Part shown: piece by piece, positions 1 to 7,960 of the stretch
Position numbering within the stretch: position 1 is the stretch's first letter
Layout: every line of letters starts with the position of its first letter
Source of the DNA: Methylococcaceae bacterium
GTDB taxonomy: Bacteria > Pseudomonadota > Gammaproteobacteria > Methylococcales > Methylomonadaceae
Reading direction: 5' to 3'
Length of the DNA: 11,285 bases
Assembly (NCBI GenBank): GCA_947505055.1
Contig: CANNLO010000139.1
Location: 1 to 11,285, forward strand
Notes under the pieces: model-generated
Told to the model about the DNA's origin: nothing
Database searches by the model: none
What the model saw: the letters and a program-made list of their open reading frames with translations, nothing else
Translations under genes and position numbers: made by a program

Positions 1-408
1 CCCAATTCCAATTCTTAGACGATAAAAGTCCCTAGACCCGAGATGAGCAATTATATCCCTCAAACCATTATGCCCAGCGTGTCCACCATCTTTTTTAAGC
101 CTAACCACGCCCACATCGAAATCAAGCTCATCATGAATGACAAGAATTTCCTCTGGTAACAACTTATAGTATCGAGCAACTTTGCCTACGGACTGCCCAC
201 TTCGATTCATGAACGTATCAGGCTTTAATAGCATTAACCTGACGCCAGTGATCGCAATCTCCGCTAACAATCCATCAAACCTAGCCTCTTTAACCCATCC
301 ACAATTCGCATCAGACGCCAACCTATCTAAAAACAAAAACCCGACATTATGCCGGGTTTTTTCATACTGCAGACCCGGATTTCCCAGGCCTACTATAAGT
401 TTTATCAC
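1..408 (-). CDS. pth: Peptidyl-tRNA hydrolase, N-terminal 136 codons (runs off the left edge)
   Basis: This cytosolic enzyme cleaves the ester bond of peptidyl-tRNAs that drop off the ribosome, recycling tRNA. I translated the minus strand from a GTG at 406-408. It opens [12 protein letters not shown], and the family's functional residues fall at their usual numbers: N10, catalytic H20 (in TRHN), M67-N68 (in TFMNRSG), D93 (in HDELD) and N114 (in [10 protein letters not shown]). The reading frame is open to base 1, so about 136 of the usual 190 or so residues are present and the C-terminus lies outside the window. Initiation at GTG is chosen because it gives the standard N-terminus; an AAGAAG stretch just upstream is only a fair ribosome-binding site. 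It follows rplY by 16 nt, the usual gammaproteobacterial pairing, so the two are probably co-transcribed. The identification is very secure. Confidence 0.96.
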   Translation of the reverse strand, partial: MIKLIVGLGNPGLQYEKTRHNVGFLFLDRLASDANCGWVKEARFDGLLAEIAITGVRLMLLKPDTFMNRSGQSVGKVARYYKLLPEEILVIHDELDFDVGVVRLKKDGGHAGHNGLRDIIAHLGSRDFYRLRIGIG

Positions 409-424
409 GCTAGCTTCTTAAAGA

Positions 425-1027
425 CTACCCTACAACTTCATCTTTACTTGCCTTAGACGCCATCATTGAAGCAACAGGATGATCGTGTTCAGAACCTTGC
501 GCGAGAGCTACAATTTCAACACCCATTGGCAGAACTATATCAGACAGATGGGCAGACTCGCCAATATCTAAACCAACTAAATCCACCTCAATAAAGTCAG
601 GCAACTCAAGGGGCAAACATGAAACCTCAACATCTATCATGGCGTGAGCAACAATTCCACCTTTCTTTCCACCGATAGAAACAGCCTCATTAATAAAATG
701 AAGGGGAACATGCACTTTCACTCTCTCCGACATATCCACTCGCATAAAATCCATATGCAAAACCACTGCTTTAGCAGGGTGACGCTGAACAGCCTTTAAA
801 ATTGCCTTTTCTGTTCTTCCATCGACAGTAATGTCTAAAACGTGTGAATAAACAGCCTCCTGCGTAAGATGCTTAATTACTTCATTATGATTTAGCACAA
901 TCATTTGAGGCTCACTATGTCCACCGTATATTACCGCAGGCACATTACCTTTATGACGAGACCTTCTGGCCTCGCTCTTACCTGATTGCCCACGACTTTC
1001 GGCAACAAACTCAAATACGTTAGACAT
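425..1027 (-). CDS. rplY: Large ribosomal subunit protein bL25, long CTC/TL5-type form
   Basis: This protein binds 5S rRNA in the large ribosomal subunit. At 200 residues it is the two-domain CTC form, not the roughly 94-residue E. coli form. Residues 1 to about 92 are the 5S-binding L25 barrel (SGKSEARRSRHKGNVPAVIYGG, then KAVQRHPAKAVVLHMDFMRVD). Residues about 100-185 are the TL5-type C-terminal beta domain (VPLHFINEA, then ELPDFIEVDLVGLDIGESAHLSDIVLP). The short tail after that is polar. The ATG at 1027 is preceded by a GAGAG-type ribosome-binding site. It lies between prs (60 nt upstream) and pth (16 nt downstream), the classic prs-rplY-pth order. A small GC hairpin sits in the prs-rplY gap. 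No anomaly is visible in the protein. Confidence 0.97.
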   Translation of the reverse strand: MSNVFEFVAESRGQSGKSEARRSRHKGNVPAVIYGGHSEPQMIVLNHNEVIKHLTQEAVYSHVLDITVDGRTEKAILKAVQRHPAKAVVLHMDFMRVDMSERVKVHVPLHFINEAVSIGGKKGGIVAHAMIDVEVSCLPLELPDFIEVDLVGLDIGESAHLSDIVLPMGVEIVALAQGSEHDHPVASMMASKASKDEVVG

Positions 1028-1042
1028 TTTACTCTCAACCCC

Positions 1043-1056
1043 GTGCCATCAGGCAC
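1043..1056 (-). promoter_or_regulatory. Small GC hairpin in the rplY leader
   Basis: On the minus strand GTGCC-TGAT-GGCAC forms a perfect 5-bp stem with a 4-nt loop. It ends 15 nt before the rplY start and directly abuts the GGGG stretch that precedes the ribosome-binding site. No T-run follows on either strand, so it is not an intrinsic terminator. Its place suggests a translational control or mRNA-processing element, but this is inferred from position only. Confidence 0.35.
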
Positions 1057-1087
1057 AACAAATTAAATTTATCTGATTCTACAACGA

Positions 1088-2041
1088 TCAATCAATGTAG
1101 AGCGAACTAACCGACTCACCAACAGCGATGCGCCTTATGGTTTCAGCCAGCATTTCTGCAACGCTCAACTGCCTTATCTTACCCAATCCATCTGCATCAT
1201 GACTTAGCGGAATTGTGTCAGTTACAACCAACTCATCTAACTCGGACCTATAAATGTTCTTTAAAGCAGACCCTGATAACACTGCATGCGTACAGTAGGC
1301 AACAACTTTTACTGCGCCATGTTTTTTTAATGCCTCTGCCGCGTGACATAAGGTGCCGGCTGTATCAACTAAATCATCAATCAACACACAAGTACGACCA
1401 TTTACATCGCCAATAATATGCATAATCTCTGCCACATTTGCCTTAGGTCGACGCTTGTCAATAATTGCAAGATCTGCATCATCCAGCCGCTTTGCCAGAG
1501 CTCTAGCCCTGACTACACCACCAACATCCGGCGAAACAACAATCAAATCTTTATATTTCTGCCGCCATACATCACCCAAAAGAATTGGCGAAGAGTACAC
1601 ATTATCGACAGGGATATCAAAAAAACCTTGAATCTGATCAGCATGAAGATCAACCGTCAAAACACGATCTGCACCAGCCTGCTCAATCATTTTTGCAACC
1701 AGTTTCGCGCTGATTGGCACACGCGCCGACCTGGACCTCCTATCCTGACGAGCATACCCATAGTAAGGCATAACAGCCGTTATTCTTGAAGCAGACGCTC
1801 TATGAAGAGCATCTATCATCACCAGTAGTTCCATTAAATTTTCATTAGTTGGAGAGCAGGTTGGCTGAATAACGAAAACATCTTTACCGCGAACATTTTC
1901 TTCAATTTCTACAGCTACTTCGCCGTCACTGAATCTACCGACGGTTGCCATACCAAGACGCATATTGAGCTTCTTTACTATACCCTCAGATAAAGCCAGG
2001 TTAGCATTTCCAGAAAACACCATCACAGAGGTGTCACTCAT
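1088..2041 (-). CDS. prs: Ribose-phosphate pyrophosphokinase (PRPP synthetase)
   Basis: Prs transfers pyrophosphate from ATP to ribose 5-phosphate, making PRPP for purine, pyrimidine, histidine, tryptophan and NAD synthesis. The 317-residue protein is of normal class I length. Motifs by residue: [18 protein letters not shown] at 35-52, [14 protein letters not shown] at 96-109, the metal/ATP-site [13 protein letters not shown] at 129-141 with H133, the flexible-loop K196 in DKRRPKANV, and the PRPP-binding loop [10 protein letters not shown] at 221-230. An in-frame TTG lies one codon upstream (2044). I chose the ATG at 2041 because a GGGAG ribosome-binding site at 2048-2052 stands 6 nt before it but only 3 nt before the TTG. 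The gene begins 36 nt after tRNA-Gln, and no terminator is seen between them. Confidence 0.98.
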   Translation of the reverse strand: MSDTSVMVFSGNANLALSEGIVKKLNMRLGMATVGRFSDGEVAVEIEENVRGKDVFVIQPTCSPTNENLMELLVMIDALHRASASRITAVMPYYGYARQDRRSRSARVPISAKLVAKMIEQAGADRVLTVDLHADQIQGFFDIPVDNVYSSPILLGDVWRQKYKDLIVVSPDVGGVVRARALAKRLDDADLAIIDKRRPKANVAEIMHIIGDVNGRTCVLIDDLVDTAGTLCHAAEALKKHGAVKVVAYCTHAVLSGSALKNIYRSELDELVVTDTIPLSHDADGLGKIRQLSVAEMLAETIRRIAVGESVSSLYID

Positions 2042-2047
2042 CAAGCA

Positions 2048-2052
2048 CTCCC
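2048..2052 (-). promoter_or_regulatory. Ribosome-binding site deciding the prs start
   Basis: GGGAG on the minus strand, spaced 6 nt from ATG 2041. This spacing favours the ATG over the TTG at 2044. Confidence 0.7.
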
Positions 2053-2077
2053 AATTGAAATTTTTAGCGGAGATAAA

Positions 2078-2152
2078 TGGCTGGGCCGCAAGGATTCGAA
2101 CCTTGGTATGCGGAGATCAAAACCCCGTGCCTTACCGCTTGGCGACGGCCCA
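2078..2152 (-). tRNA. tRNA-Gln, anticodon TTG, CCA encoded
   Basis: The minus strand folds as a complete 75-nt tRNA. The acceptor stem is TGGGCCG/CGGCCCA, followed by discriminator G and an encoded CCA. The D arm is GCC AAGCGGTAA GGC. The anticodon stem is CGGGG/CTCCG with one G-T wobble, and its 7-nt loop TTTTGAT gives anticodon TTG. The T arm is CAAGG TTCGAAT CCTTG. It reads CAA glutamine codons, and CAG by wobble. It begins 4 nt after the ispE stop and ends 36 nt before prs, so it must be cut out of, or share a transcript with, these mRNAs. The same ispE-tRNA-Gln-prs order is common in gammaproteobacteria. Confidence 0.97.
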
Positions 2153-2156
2153 ATAA

Positions 2157-3038
2157 TCAGATTATATCGTTACCAACTTTCAACTTTAGAAACAAAGGTG
2201 ATTCATTCATCCCCTGCACCAGATAAGCCCGCCATTTCTTATGAAGTGACTGATATGCTCTGGATGCAGCATCTTTTGAATCGAACTCAGCAAAAACGCA
2301 AGCCCCTGTTCCTGTTAATCTTGCCTCTGAAAATACCGACAAGTCAACCAATGCATCATTTACAGATTGATAACTTTCACGAACAACCCCAAGACAATCG
2401 TTTTGGTTCTGACCCGCTATAAAGTCGGCTATTGTGATCGATTTGCTATTCCGTGTCAAATCTTTAGCAGAAAATATTTCTTTAGTGTCAACATGACAAT
2501 CGGGTTTGATCAACAAAATCCACCGCTCGGGAATATCTATTTTCTTAAGCTGCTCTCCAACACCTTCGGCCCAGGAGGAATGTCCATATACAAAAACAGG
2601 CACATCAGCCCCCAGGGCCAAGCCTAATTTCATCAGTCTTTCCCTTGATAATTGCAGCCCCCAGAGCTGATTCAACACCACCAATGTTGTTGCCGCATCA
2701 GAACTACCTCCGCCAAGCCCACCCCCCATAGGTAGATTCTTTTCGACTTCGATGCGCACCCCTTGCTCACAACCCGTTTCATTTTTTAATAGCCGAGCCG
2801 CCCTAATCGTCAAATCATCGTCCTCCAAGACGCCAGGTATGACCCTCAATAGACTGATACTGCCATCAGCTACCGGGTGGAACGTTATCCAATCACACAA
2901 GTCTATAAATTGAAACACCGTCTGTAATAAGTGATAACCATCACTTCTTCGCCCGGTAATTCGCAGCATTAAATTCAACTTTGCCGGCGCAGGCCACCTT
3001 TGTCTCCATGCTGTGCCATTAGTTTGTTTTTGAATCAT
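2157..3038 (-). CDS. ispE: 4-diphosphocytidyl-2-C-methyl-D-erythritol kinase
   Basis: IspE is the GHMP-family kinase of the MEP isoprenoid pathway. It phosphorylates the 2-hydroxyl of CDP-methylerythritol with ATP. Of 293 residues, PAPAKLNLML carries active-site K20, PMGGGLGGGSSDAA at 103-116 is the glycine-rich ATP loop, GADVPVF carries the catalytic D145, and TGTGACVF at 241-248 is the third GHMP motif. Relative to E. coli (K10, D135) the N-terminus is 10 residues longer, and no alternative start codon lies in that stretch, so ATG 3038 stands. Its start lies inside the end of lolB (20-nt overlap), with GGGA about 6 nt before the ATG, which suggests translational coupling. Two bases before its stop the reading frame approaches the tRNA-Gln gene, which starts 4 nt downstream. 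Confidence 0.97.
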   Translation of the reverse strand: MIQKQTNGTAWRQRWPAPAKLNLMLRITGRRSDGYHLLQTVFQFIDLCDWITFHPVADGSISLLRVIPGVLEDDDLTIRAARLLKNETGCEQGVRIEVEKNLPMGGGLGGGSSDAATTLVVLNQLWGLQLSRERLMKLGLALGADVPVFVYGHSSWAEGVGEQLKKIDIPERWILLIKPDCHVDTKEIFSAKDLTRNSKSITIADFIAGQNQNDCLGVVRESYQSVNDALVDLSVFSEARLTGTGACVFAEFDSKDAASRAYQSLHKKWRAYLVQGMNESPLFLKLKVGNDII

Positions 3039-3615
3039 TTATATCCCAGCGATCGATAATTAACTTTAATTTGACCTGACCATTAATCACCGTCATTTTA
3101 CGCGGCATATTTCTATCCTCAGTAATTGACTGCATTTGCATGTATTCAGTCAACCACCCCTCCTGATTAAAGCCAGCGCCGGCATCTTTAAAACTAAGGG
3201 ATGGCTCCGGCAAACCTACCACCCAATACCGAAGCGATCGCACTGGAACAAACATACCTAACTCTTGATTAATGAACGATTCTGGCTCCTTAGACGACCG
3301 AACATCACCGCCGCCTCGATCGATAGTAACGACATTGCCTGCTAACGTAATAACGATCGAACCTTGACCCAAAGGACCGGACAACTTAATTTTATCAGCA
3401 CCAGGACTGTGCTCCCAATTTATATTGGCAGACAAGGCCTCCCTCTCACCAGTCAGCGCCAATCGACCTTCAAACGACCAGCACTCTAATTCATAAAGGG
3501 GTAGCATCAAAAGCCTTGAATAATGCCCCTCTGGCTTAACAGAGACAACAGAACAAGCTGACAATAAAAATACCAGCCCAACCCTAACGATGGACACCCA
3601 TTTTAAATCCAGCAC
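3019..3615 (-). CDS. lolB: Outer-membrane lipoprotein insertion protein LolB
   Basis: LolB is the outer-membrane receptor that takes lipoproteins from the periplasmic carrier LolA and inserts them in the outer membrane. The protein has 198 residues. It starts with a short signal peptide and the lipobox LLSAC, placing the lipidated cysteine at residue 21. The body reads WSFEGRLALTGEREALSANINWEHSPGADKIKLSGPLGQGSIVITL, then GGG-rich and MFVPVRSLRYWVVGLPEP stretches, all typical of LolB. The start is a GTG at 3613-3615, one base after the stop of the TPR gene, with only a weak ribosome-binding site. An in-frame GTG at 3595-3597 would still leave a signal peptide, so the exact start is uncertain. 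The family identity is secure from content and from its place before ispE. Confidence 0.94.
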   Translation of the reverse strand: MLDLKWVSIVRVGLVFLLSACSVVSVKPEGHYSRLLMLPLYELECWSFEGRLALTGEREALSANINWEHSPGADKIKLSGPLGQGSIVITLAGNVVTIDRGGGDVRSSKEPESFINQELGMFVPVRSLRYWVVGLPEPSLSFKDAGAGFNQEGWLTEYMQMQSITEDRNMPRKMTVINGQVKLKLIIDRWDINDSKTN

Positions 3616-3616
3616 C

Positions 3617-5362
3617 TTAATTTTCGCCGCTCAATATTCTCTTTTTAAAATTCAACAAATACTCATCTTCGGGAGCAATCTTAGACGCTTCATTAAAGAC
3701 CCTTCTAGCTTCATCTTTCCTACCTAAAACCCATAGAACCTCTGCAAGATGCGCCGCTATTTCATTCTCCTGTTGCTTTGCATAAGCTCGCTGAAGATAA
3801 TTCAAAGCTTGTTCATACTTTCCCTGCTTAAACAACAACCAGCCAAAACTATCCATAATCACAGCCTCATTAGGCTGTAATTTAAGCGCTTGTTGCAGAT
3901 ATTTTTCTGCATCAGCCAACCGCGCAACATTAGCTATTAAACTATAACCCAATGCATTTAAAGCCTCGGCATCGTCTGGATGATGCGCTAGGATTTTTTT
4001 CAGGTCAGCCTCAAGCACATCCAACTTATTTAGCCGCTCAGCCAGCAATGCACGCGTATATAGCAAGTCTCTTTGATCTGGTTGACCGTTCAGTGCATCA
4101 GTCAATATCTTAAAGGCTTTTGCATATTGCTCTTGTTGACTATATAACCCAGCCTGCATCAAAATTAGACGTAATTGTTGCTTTGGAAACTTACCTGACA
4201 ACAAACTTAAACGTGCTTCAGCCTCATCGAACTTCTTATCCTTTGCCAGTAATGAAATCGCTGATAGCGCCGAATCAAAAACGAACGGCCCTTCAGTCGC
4301 CATATCAAACCAGACCAACGCCTTTTCTGTATGCCCGCGCTTCTCTTCAATTTTCCCTAAATAAAAACGCGCCTGATTTTGCCATTCAGGTTGTGCCAGC
4401 AATTGTTTAAAAATCTCTTCAGCCTTTTCATCATGATCTATTTGCAAATACACCAATCCGAGCGCAATCTGACTTTCAGCATCCTTCGGATCAGCCAAAA
4501 CCATTCCCTTATACACCTCCACCGCTGCGTCATATTCAGCGGCCTTTATTAGCACCTGGGCCAGCAGTTTTTTGAGCTTGTCATTTTCCGGATATTTAAC
4601 AGTCGCATTTCTCAGAACGGTTTTTGCCTTATTTAAATCTCCCGAAAAAAGCGCTATCTGAGCCTGGAATATTATTGCCTTATCCCAGCCAGGCTGAATG
4701 GCCAAAACTTTCTGTACTTTCTGCTCAGCCAATTGATTATTTTTCATTTCCATGGCTAACAACGCCTGTACAAAAAACACCACCGCATTATCTGGATTCT
4801 TCACTGCTAAATCATCCAACATCTCACTAGCAAAATCCACCTTGCCATCTCTTTGCAACACATTGACCAATTCCAGCGCCGTCTTTTCAAATCCAGCCGG
4901 ATCAGCTCGTAGCATCGCATTTAAATGATCAACAGCCGCCTGCTTATTTCCGGCACGCAGGGCAGACAATGCGGCAATTTTTCTTGCTGTCGGATTTTCA
5001 GGATCCTGCGCCAACCATAAAGTCACCGCCTGATCCGTTTTATTGCCATCCTTCATGTACATCGCAATTTTGGCAGCCCTTTCTGCAAACATTGGGTCTT
5101 TAACACGCTTGGCGGCCTCCATGTAACCCTCAAGCGCAATTGCATACTGCCCTCTTTGCCCCGCAATCTCTGCCGCCATTAACATATACATAACATCTGG
5201 ATCTATCGCCGTCTTTAACTCGCGTTGCTCTGTTTTTTTCTCAGGCTCGGCAATATGCAAAGGGCCGAGCATTTTATCACTCTCACTCGGTTTTTCAGGC
5301 GAACTGGCGCAACCACTAAGTAAAATGAGGATTACCACTGATAACAATCTAAAAATTAACAC
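3617..5362 (-). CDS. TPR-repeat outer-membrane lipoprotein of the lolB-ispE operon
   Basis: This 581-residue protein has a lipoprotein signal (MLIFRLLSVVILILLSGC, lipidated C18). The residue after the cysteine is Ala, so by the Lol +2 rule it should be sorted to the outer membrane. After a charged linker (residues about 20-50), the rest is a continuous array of tetratricopeptide repeats to about residue 575, e.g. NAEALNALGYSLIANVARLADAEKYLQQALKLQPN and SFGWLLFKQGKYEQALNYLQRAY near the C-terminus. TPRs are helical protein-protein scaffolds. The position between hemA and lolB matches Pseudomonas PA4667-type proteins, whose precise role I do not know. The start is a GTG with AGGAAG at 5368-5373, 5 nt upstream. 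It is the first gene of the minus-strand operon, and its product is a likely client of the next gene, LolB. Confidence 0.9.
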   Translation of the reverse strand: MLIFRLLSVVILILLSGCASSPEKPSESDKMLGPLHIAEPEKKTEQRELKTAIDPDVMYMLMAAEIAGQRGQYAIALEGYMEAAKRVKDPMFAERAAKIAMYMKDGNKTDQAVTLWLAQDPENPTARKIAALSALRAGNKQAAVDHLNAMLRADPAGFEKTALELVNVLQRDGKVDFASEMLDDLAVKNPDNAVVFFVQALLAMEMKNNQLAEQKVQKVLAIQPGWDKAIIFQAQIALFSGDLNKAKTVLRNATVKYPENDKLKKLLAQVLIKAAEYDAAVEVYKGMVLADPKDAESQIALGLVYLQIDHDEKAEEIFKQLLAQPEWQNQARFYLGKIEEKRGHTEKALVWFDMATEGPFVFDSALSAISLLAKDKKFDEAEARLSLLSGKFPKQQLRLILMQAGLYSQQEQYAKAFKILTDALNGQPDQRDLLYTRALLAERLNKLDVLEADLKKILAHHPDDAEALNALGYSLIANVARLADAEKYLQQALKLQPNEAVIMDSFGWLLFKQGKYEQALNYLQRAYAKQQENEIAAHLAEVLWVLGRKDEARRVFNEASKIAPEDEYLLNFKKRILSGEN

Positions 5363-5415
5363 ACCGTCTTCCTATTTATTTCGCACACACACAAACCATA
5401 GATTAGCAGAAAAAC

Positions 5416-5438
5416 CAGCTGAGTCAGACAGCTGTTTT
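5416..5438. promoter_or_regulatory. CAGCTG palindrome pair in the divergent TPR/hemA region
   Basis: Two CAGCTG hexamers (5416-5421 and 5429-5434) are separated by 7 nt and form a 6-bp hairpin, with AAAA on the left (5411-5414) and TTTT on the right (5435-5438). On the plus strand it resembles a small intrinsic terminator, yet no gene ends upstream on that strand. On the minus strand it lies about 55 nt before the TPR gene start. It could be an operator or could block stray plus-strand transcription into hemA. Its function is unproven. Confidence 0.35.
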
Positions 5439-5445
5439 ATTCCAT

Positions 5446-5474
5446 TTGGATAAACTGATTAAATTTCTTAGAAT
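5446..5474 (+). promoter_or_regulatory. Candidate sigma-70 promoter for hemA-prfA-prmC
   Basis: A TTGGAT hexamer (5446-5451) and a TAGAAT hexamer (5469-5474) are separated by exactly 17 nt. The -10 matches consensus at 5 of 6 positions and the -35 at 3 of 6. Transcription would begin near 5481, giving a leader of roughly 134 nt that carries the heptad-repeat hairpin. This is a prediction from hexamers only. Confidence 0.45.
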
Positions 5475-5496
5475 ACACTGACATAATACAGTCGTT

Positions 5497-5606
5497 AAGA
5501 CTAAAGGTTCAAGGCAAATGGCTAAAGGTTGCTGATTTTAAAACAGGCACTTTATCTTTTATCTTTAAATCTTTTATCTTTAGATCTATAGCCTTTTGCC
5601 TTGAAC
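5497..5606 (+). repeat. Opposed degenerate 7-nt repeats forming a long inverted repeat in the hemA leader
   Basis: Left block 5497-5531 reads as five consecutive heptads: AAGACTA, AAGGTTC, AAGGCAA, ATGGCTA, AAGGTTG. Right block 5554-5603 reads as heptads of complementary character: ATCTTTT, ATCTTTA, one extra A, ATCTTTT, ATCTTTA, GATCTAT, AGCCTTT, TGCCTTG. Within it a 14-nt unit is exactly repeated at 5554-5567 and 5569-5582. Segments 5507-5527 and 5586-5606 are reverse complements at 19 of 21 positions, so the transcript could fold into a long stem whose right arm ends 8 nt before the hemA ATG. No clear Shine-Dalgarno sequence lies between. The repeat structure is seen directly; any regulatory role is inferred. 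Confidence 0.75.
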
Positions 5607-5614
5607 ATATACAC

Positions 5615-6874
5615 ATGACACTTCTTGCTGTTGGGATTAATTATAACACCGCGCCGGTTTCTATTCGTGAGCGCCTATCATTCCCAACAGAAATTCTTGA
5701 ATCCTCGTTACAGGAACTGTGGCGCATCAAAGAAATCAGTGAAGCCGCCATCCTGTCAACCTGCAACCGCACCGAATTTTATTGCACCTCAACCTCAGCG
5801 AACAAACAGATATTGATCGACTGGGTAGCTCACAGCAAACAAATTAGCGCTGCTGATTTTACCCCTTATTTATACTGCCATACTGATAGCGAACTGATCC
5901 GCCATATGTTTCGCGTGGCTTGCGGACTCGACTCAATGATCTTAGGAGAACCTCAAATTCTGGGGCAAATGAAAACAGCTTATCAAGCTGCCTTTGAAGC
6001 CGGCACTTTGGGTAAACGTTTGGGCAAACTTTTTCAGCACACTTTTACAGCAGCAAAAAAAGTACGTACCGATACTGCTATTGGTTCCAGCCCCGTATCG
6101 GTTGCCTTTGCAGCCGTACAACTTGCAAAGCAAATCTTCGATAAACTCAGCGAACAGACCGCACTTTTGATCGGCGCAGGTGAAACCATAGAACTGGCTG
6201 CCAGGCATTTATCACAGCAAGGCATAGGCCGCATCATTATTGCCAACCGAACTTATGATAAAGCCCACGCGCTTGCCATGCAGTTCAACGGCTACGCAAT
6301 CGCCTTAGCCGAATTACCGGCTCATCTGGCCGAGGCAGACATTGTTATCTCGTCTACCGCAAGTCAATTGCCTATACTAGGCAAAGGCAGCGTTGAAAGT
6401 GCATTAAAAAAACGCAGGCACAAACCTATGTTCATGGTAGATCTTGCTGTGCCACGGGATATAGAAGCGGAAGTTGAACAACTCCGCGACGTGTATCTTT
6501 ACACCATTGATGACTTGCAAAACACCATAGACCAAAACATGACCTCACGTCGATTGGCCGCAGAGCAGGCTGAAGAAATAATCGACACTCAAGTCGACTA
6601 TTTTCTAGCCTGGTTACGCGCGCAAGGCGCTCAGTCGACGATTCAGGATTATCGCCACCAATCTGAGCAAGTTCGCGATGAAGCCTTACAAAAAGCCTTG
6701 AGTTTACTTAAAAGCGGTGTTTCGGCAGAATTAGCTCTTAACCGACTAGCCCACAGTCTGACGAATAAACTCATCCATACGCCCAGCACACAAATTAGAG
6801 CTGCCGCCGAAAACGAACGGCACGACCTTATTGCCGCCGCTCGTGAAATTTTTAAACTAACCAATTCCCAATGA
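5615..6874 (+). CDS. hemA: Glutamyl-tRNA reductase
   Basis: HemA reduces Glu-tRNA with NADPH to glutamate-1-semialdehyde, the first committed step of tetrapyrrole (heme, siroheme, cobalamin) synthesis by the C5 pathway. The protein is 419 residues, the usual length. [23 protein letters not shown] matches the standard N-terminus, which fixes the ATG at 5615. The catalytic cysteine is C50 in [23 protein letters not shown] lies at 110-120, and the NADPH-binding Rossmann motif is LLIGAGE at 184-190. The C-terminal dimerisation helices follow from about residue 310. There is no recognisable ribosome-binding site; a repeat hairpin lies immediately upstream. Its stop overlaps the prfA start in ATGA, so the two are translationally coupled. 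Confidence 0.98.
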   Translation: MTLLAVGINYNTAPVSIRERLSFPTEILESSLQELWRIKEISEAAILSTCNRTEFYCTSTSANKQILIDWVAHSKQISAADFTPYLYCHTDSELIRHMFRVACGLDSMILGEPQILGQMKTAYQAAFEAGTLGKRLGKLFQHTFTAAKKVRTDTAIGSSPVSVAFAAVQLAKQIFDKLSEQTALLIGAGETIELAARHLSQQGIGRIIIANRTYDKAHALAMQFNGYAIALAELPAHLAEADIVISSTASQLPILGKGSVESALKKRRHKPMFMVDLAVPRDIEAEVEQLRDVYLYTIDDLQNTIDQNMTSRRLAAEQAEEIIDTQVDYFLAWLRAQGAQSTIQDYRHQSEQVRDEALQKALSLLKSGVSAELALNRLAHSLTNKLIHTPSTQIRAAAENERHDLIAAAREIFKLTNSQ

Positions 6875-7956
6875 AATTATCCATACAACATAAACTCGAA
6901 AATATTTCCGAACGTTATGACGAAATTGCCGCCCTACTTTCTGAACCTGAAGTACAAGGCAATCAAAACAAATTTCGTTCACTAAGTCAGGAATATGCCC
7001 AGATTAATCCGCTAGTCGATTGTTACAAACGTTTCCTGAACACACTGAAATCAATGACTTCAGCGAGGGAAATGGCCAATGACAGCGACCCTGAATTAAG
7101 GGACCTAGCCAAAGAAGAGATCAGCAACACCCAAGACCAACTTGATATCATCGAACACGATTTACAAGTCTTATTACTACCAAAAGATCCCAATGATAAT
7201 CGCAATATTTTTATAGAAATTCGCGCAGGAACTGGCGGCGATGAAGCCGCTATTTTCTCCGGCGACCTTGCCCGCATGTATCAGCGCTATGCTGAGCGCA
7301 AAGGTTGGCAAACCGAAATCATCAATGAAAGTCACGGCGACCATGGTGGTTACAAGGAAGTTATACTTCGAGTGTCTGGTAAAGATGTCTATTCCCAGTT
7401 GAAATTTGAGTCTGGCGCACACCGTGTGCAACGTGTCCCCGAGACCGAATCGCAAGGCCGCATTCATACTTCAGCTTGCACGGTTGCGATTATGCCGGAA
7501 GTAGACGAGGTTGATGCAATTGACATTAATCCAGCAGACCTTAAAGTTGACACCTTTCGTGCCTCAGGAGCCGGTGGTCAGCACATCAATAAAACCGAAT
7601 CCGCGATACGCATTACTCATGTTCCATCAGGCGTGGTCGTGGAATGCCAGGATGAACGCTCACAACATAAAAATCGAGCCAGAGCCATGTCATTACTGGC
7701 ATCGCGGCTGTTATCCGCCGAACAGGAAAAACATCATGCGGAACAATCGGCGACCCGAAAACTACAAGTTGGTAGTGGCGACCGTTCCGAACGCATCCGC
7801 ACCTACAACTACCCGCAGGGTCGCTTAACCGATCACCGCATCAACCTGACCCTCTATAAGCTGGATGACATCATGCAGGGCGGACTGGAGCAAGTCCTGC
7901 AGCCGCTGATAAGCGAACATCAGGCCGAACTACTGACCCAGCTAGGCGAAGACTAG
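6871..7956 (+). CDS. prfA: Peptide chain release factor 1 (RF1)
   Basis: RF1 recognises UAA and UAG stop codons and triggers peptidyl-tRNA hydrolysis on the ribosome. The 361-residue protein has the N-terminal helical domain (1 to about 110), the [12 protein letters not shown] signature at 118-129, the stop-codon tripeptide PxT as P190-E191-T192 in [15 protein letters not shown], and the universal catalytic GGQ at 235-237 in [16 protein letters not shown]. The PxT tripeptide distinguishes it from RF2, which has SPF. It overlaps hemA by 4 nt and is followed after 4 nt by prmC, which methylates the glutamine of this GGQ. Confidence 0.98.
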   Translation: MKLSIQHKLENISERYDEIAALLSEPEVQGNQNKFRSLSQEYAQINPLVDCYKRFLNTLKSMTSAREMANDSDPELRDLAKEEISNTQDQLDIIEHDLQVLLLPKDPNDNRNIFIEIRAGTGGDEAAIFSGDLARMYQRYAERKGWQTEIINESHGDHGGYKEVILRVSGKDVYSQLKFESGAHRVQRVPETESQGRIHTSACTVAIMPEVDEVDAIDINPADLKVDTFRASGAGGQHINKTESAIRITHVPSGVVVECQDERSQHKNRARAMSLLASRLLSAEQEKHHAEQSATRKLQVGSGDRSERIRTYNYPQGRLTDHRINLTLYKLDDIMQGGLEQVLQPLISEHQAELLTQLGED

Positions 7957-7960
7957 GTAT

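Noticed and set aside
182..421. Plus-strand open frame of 79 codons at the left edge
   Set aside because: It lies antisense to pth, whose minus-strand translation carries all catalytic residues; the plus-strand frame has no family resemblance.
2042..2044. TTG start one codon upstream of prs
   Set aside because: The ribosome-binding site GGGAG is only 3 nt from it but 6 nt from the ATG at 2041, and family members do not need the extra residue.
7438..7446. RF1 tripeptide reads PET where E. coli has PAT
   Set aside because: The recognition motif is PxT with a variable middle residue; both conserved residues are present, so no altered stop-codon reading is implied.
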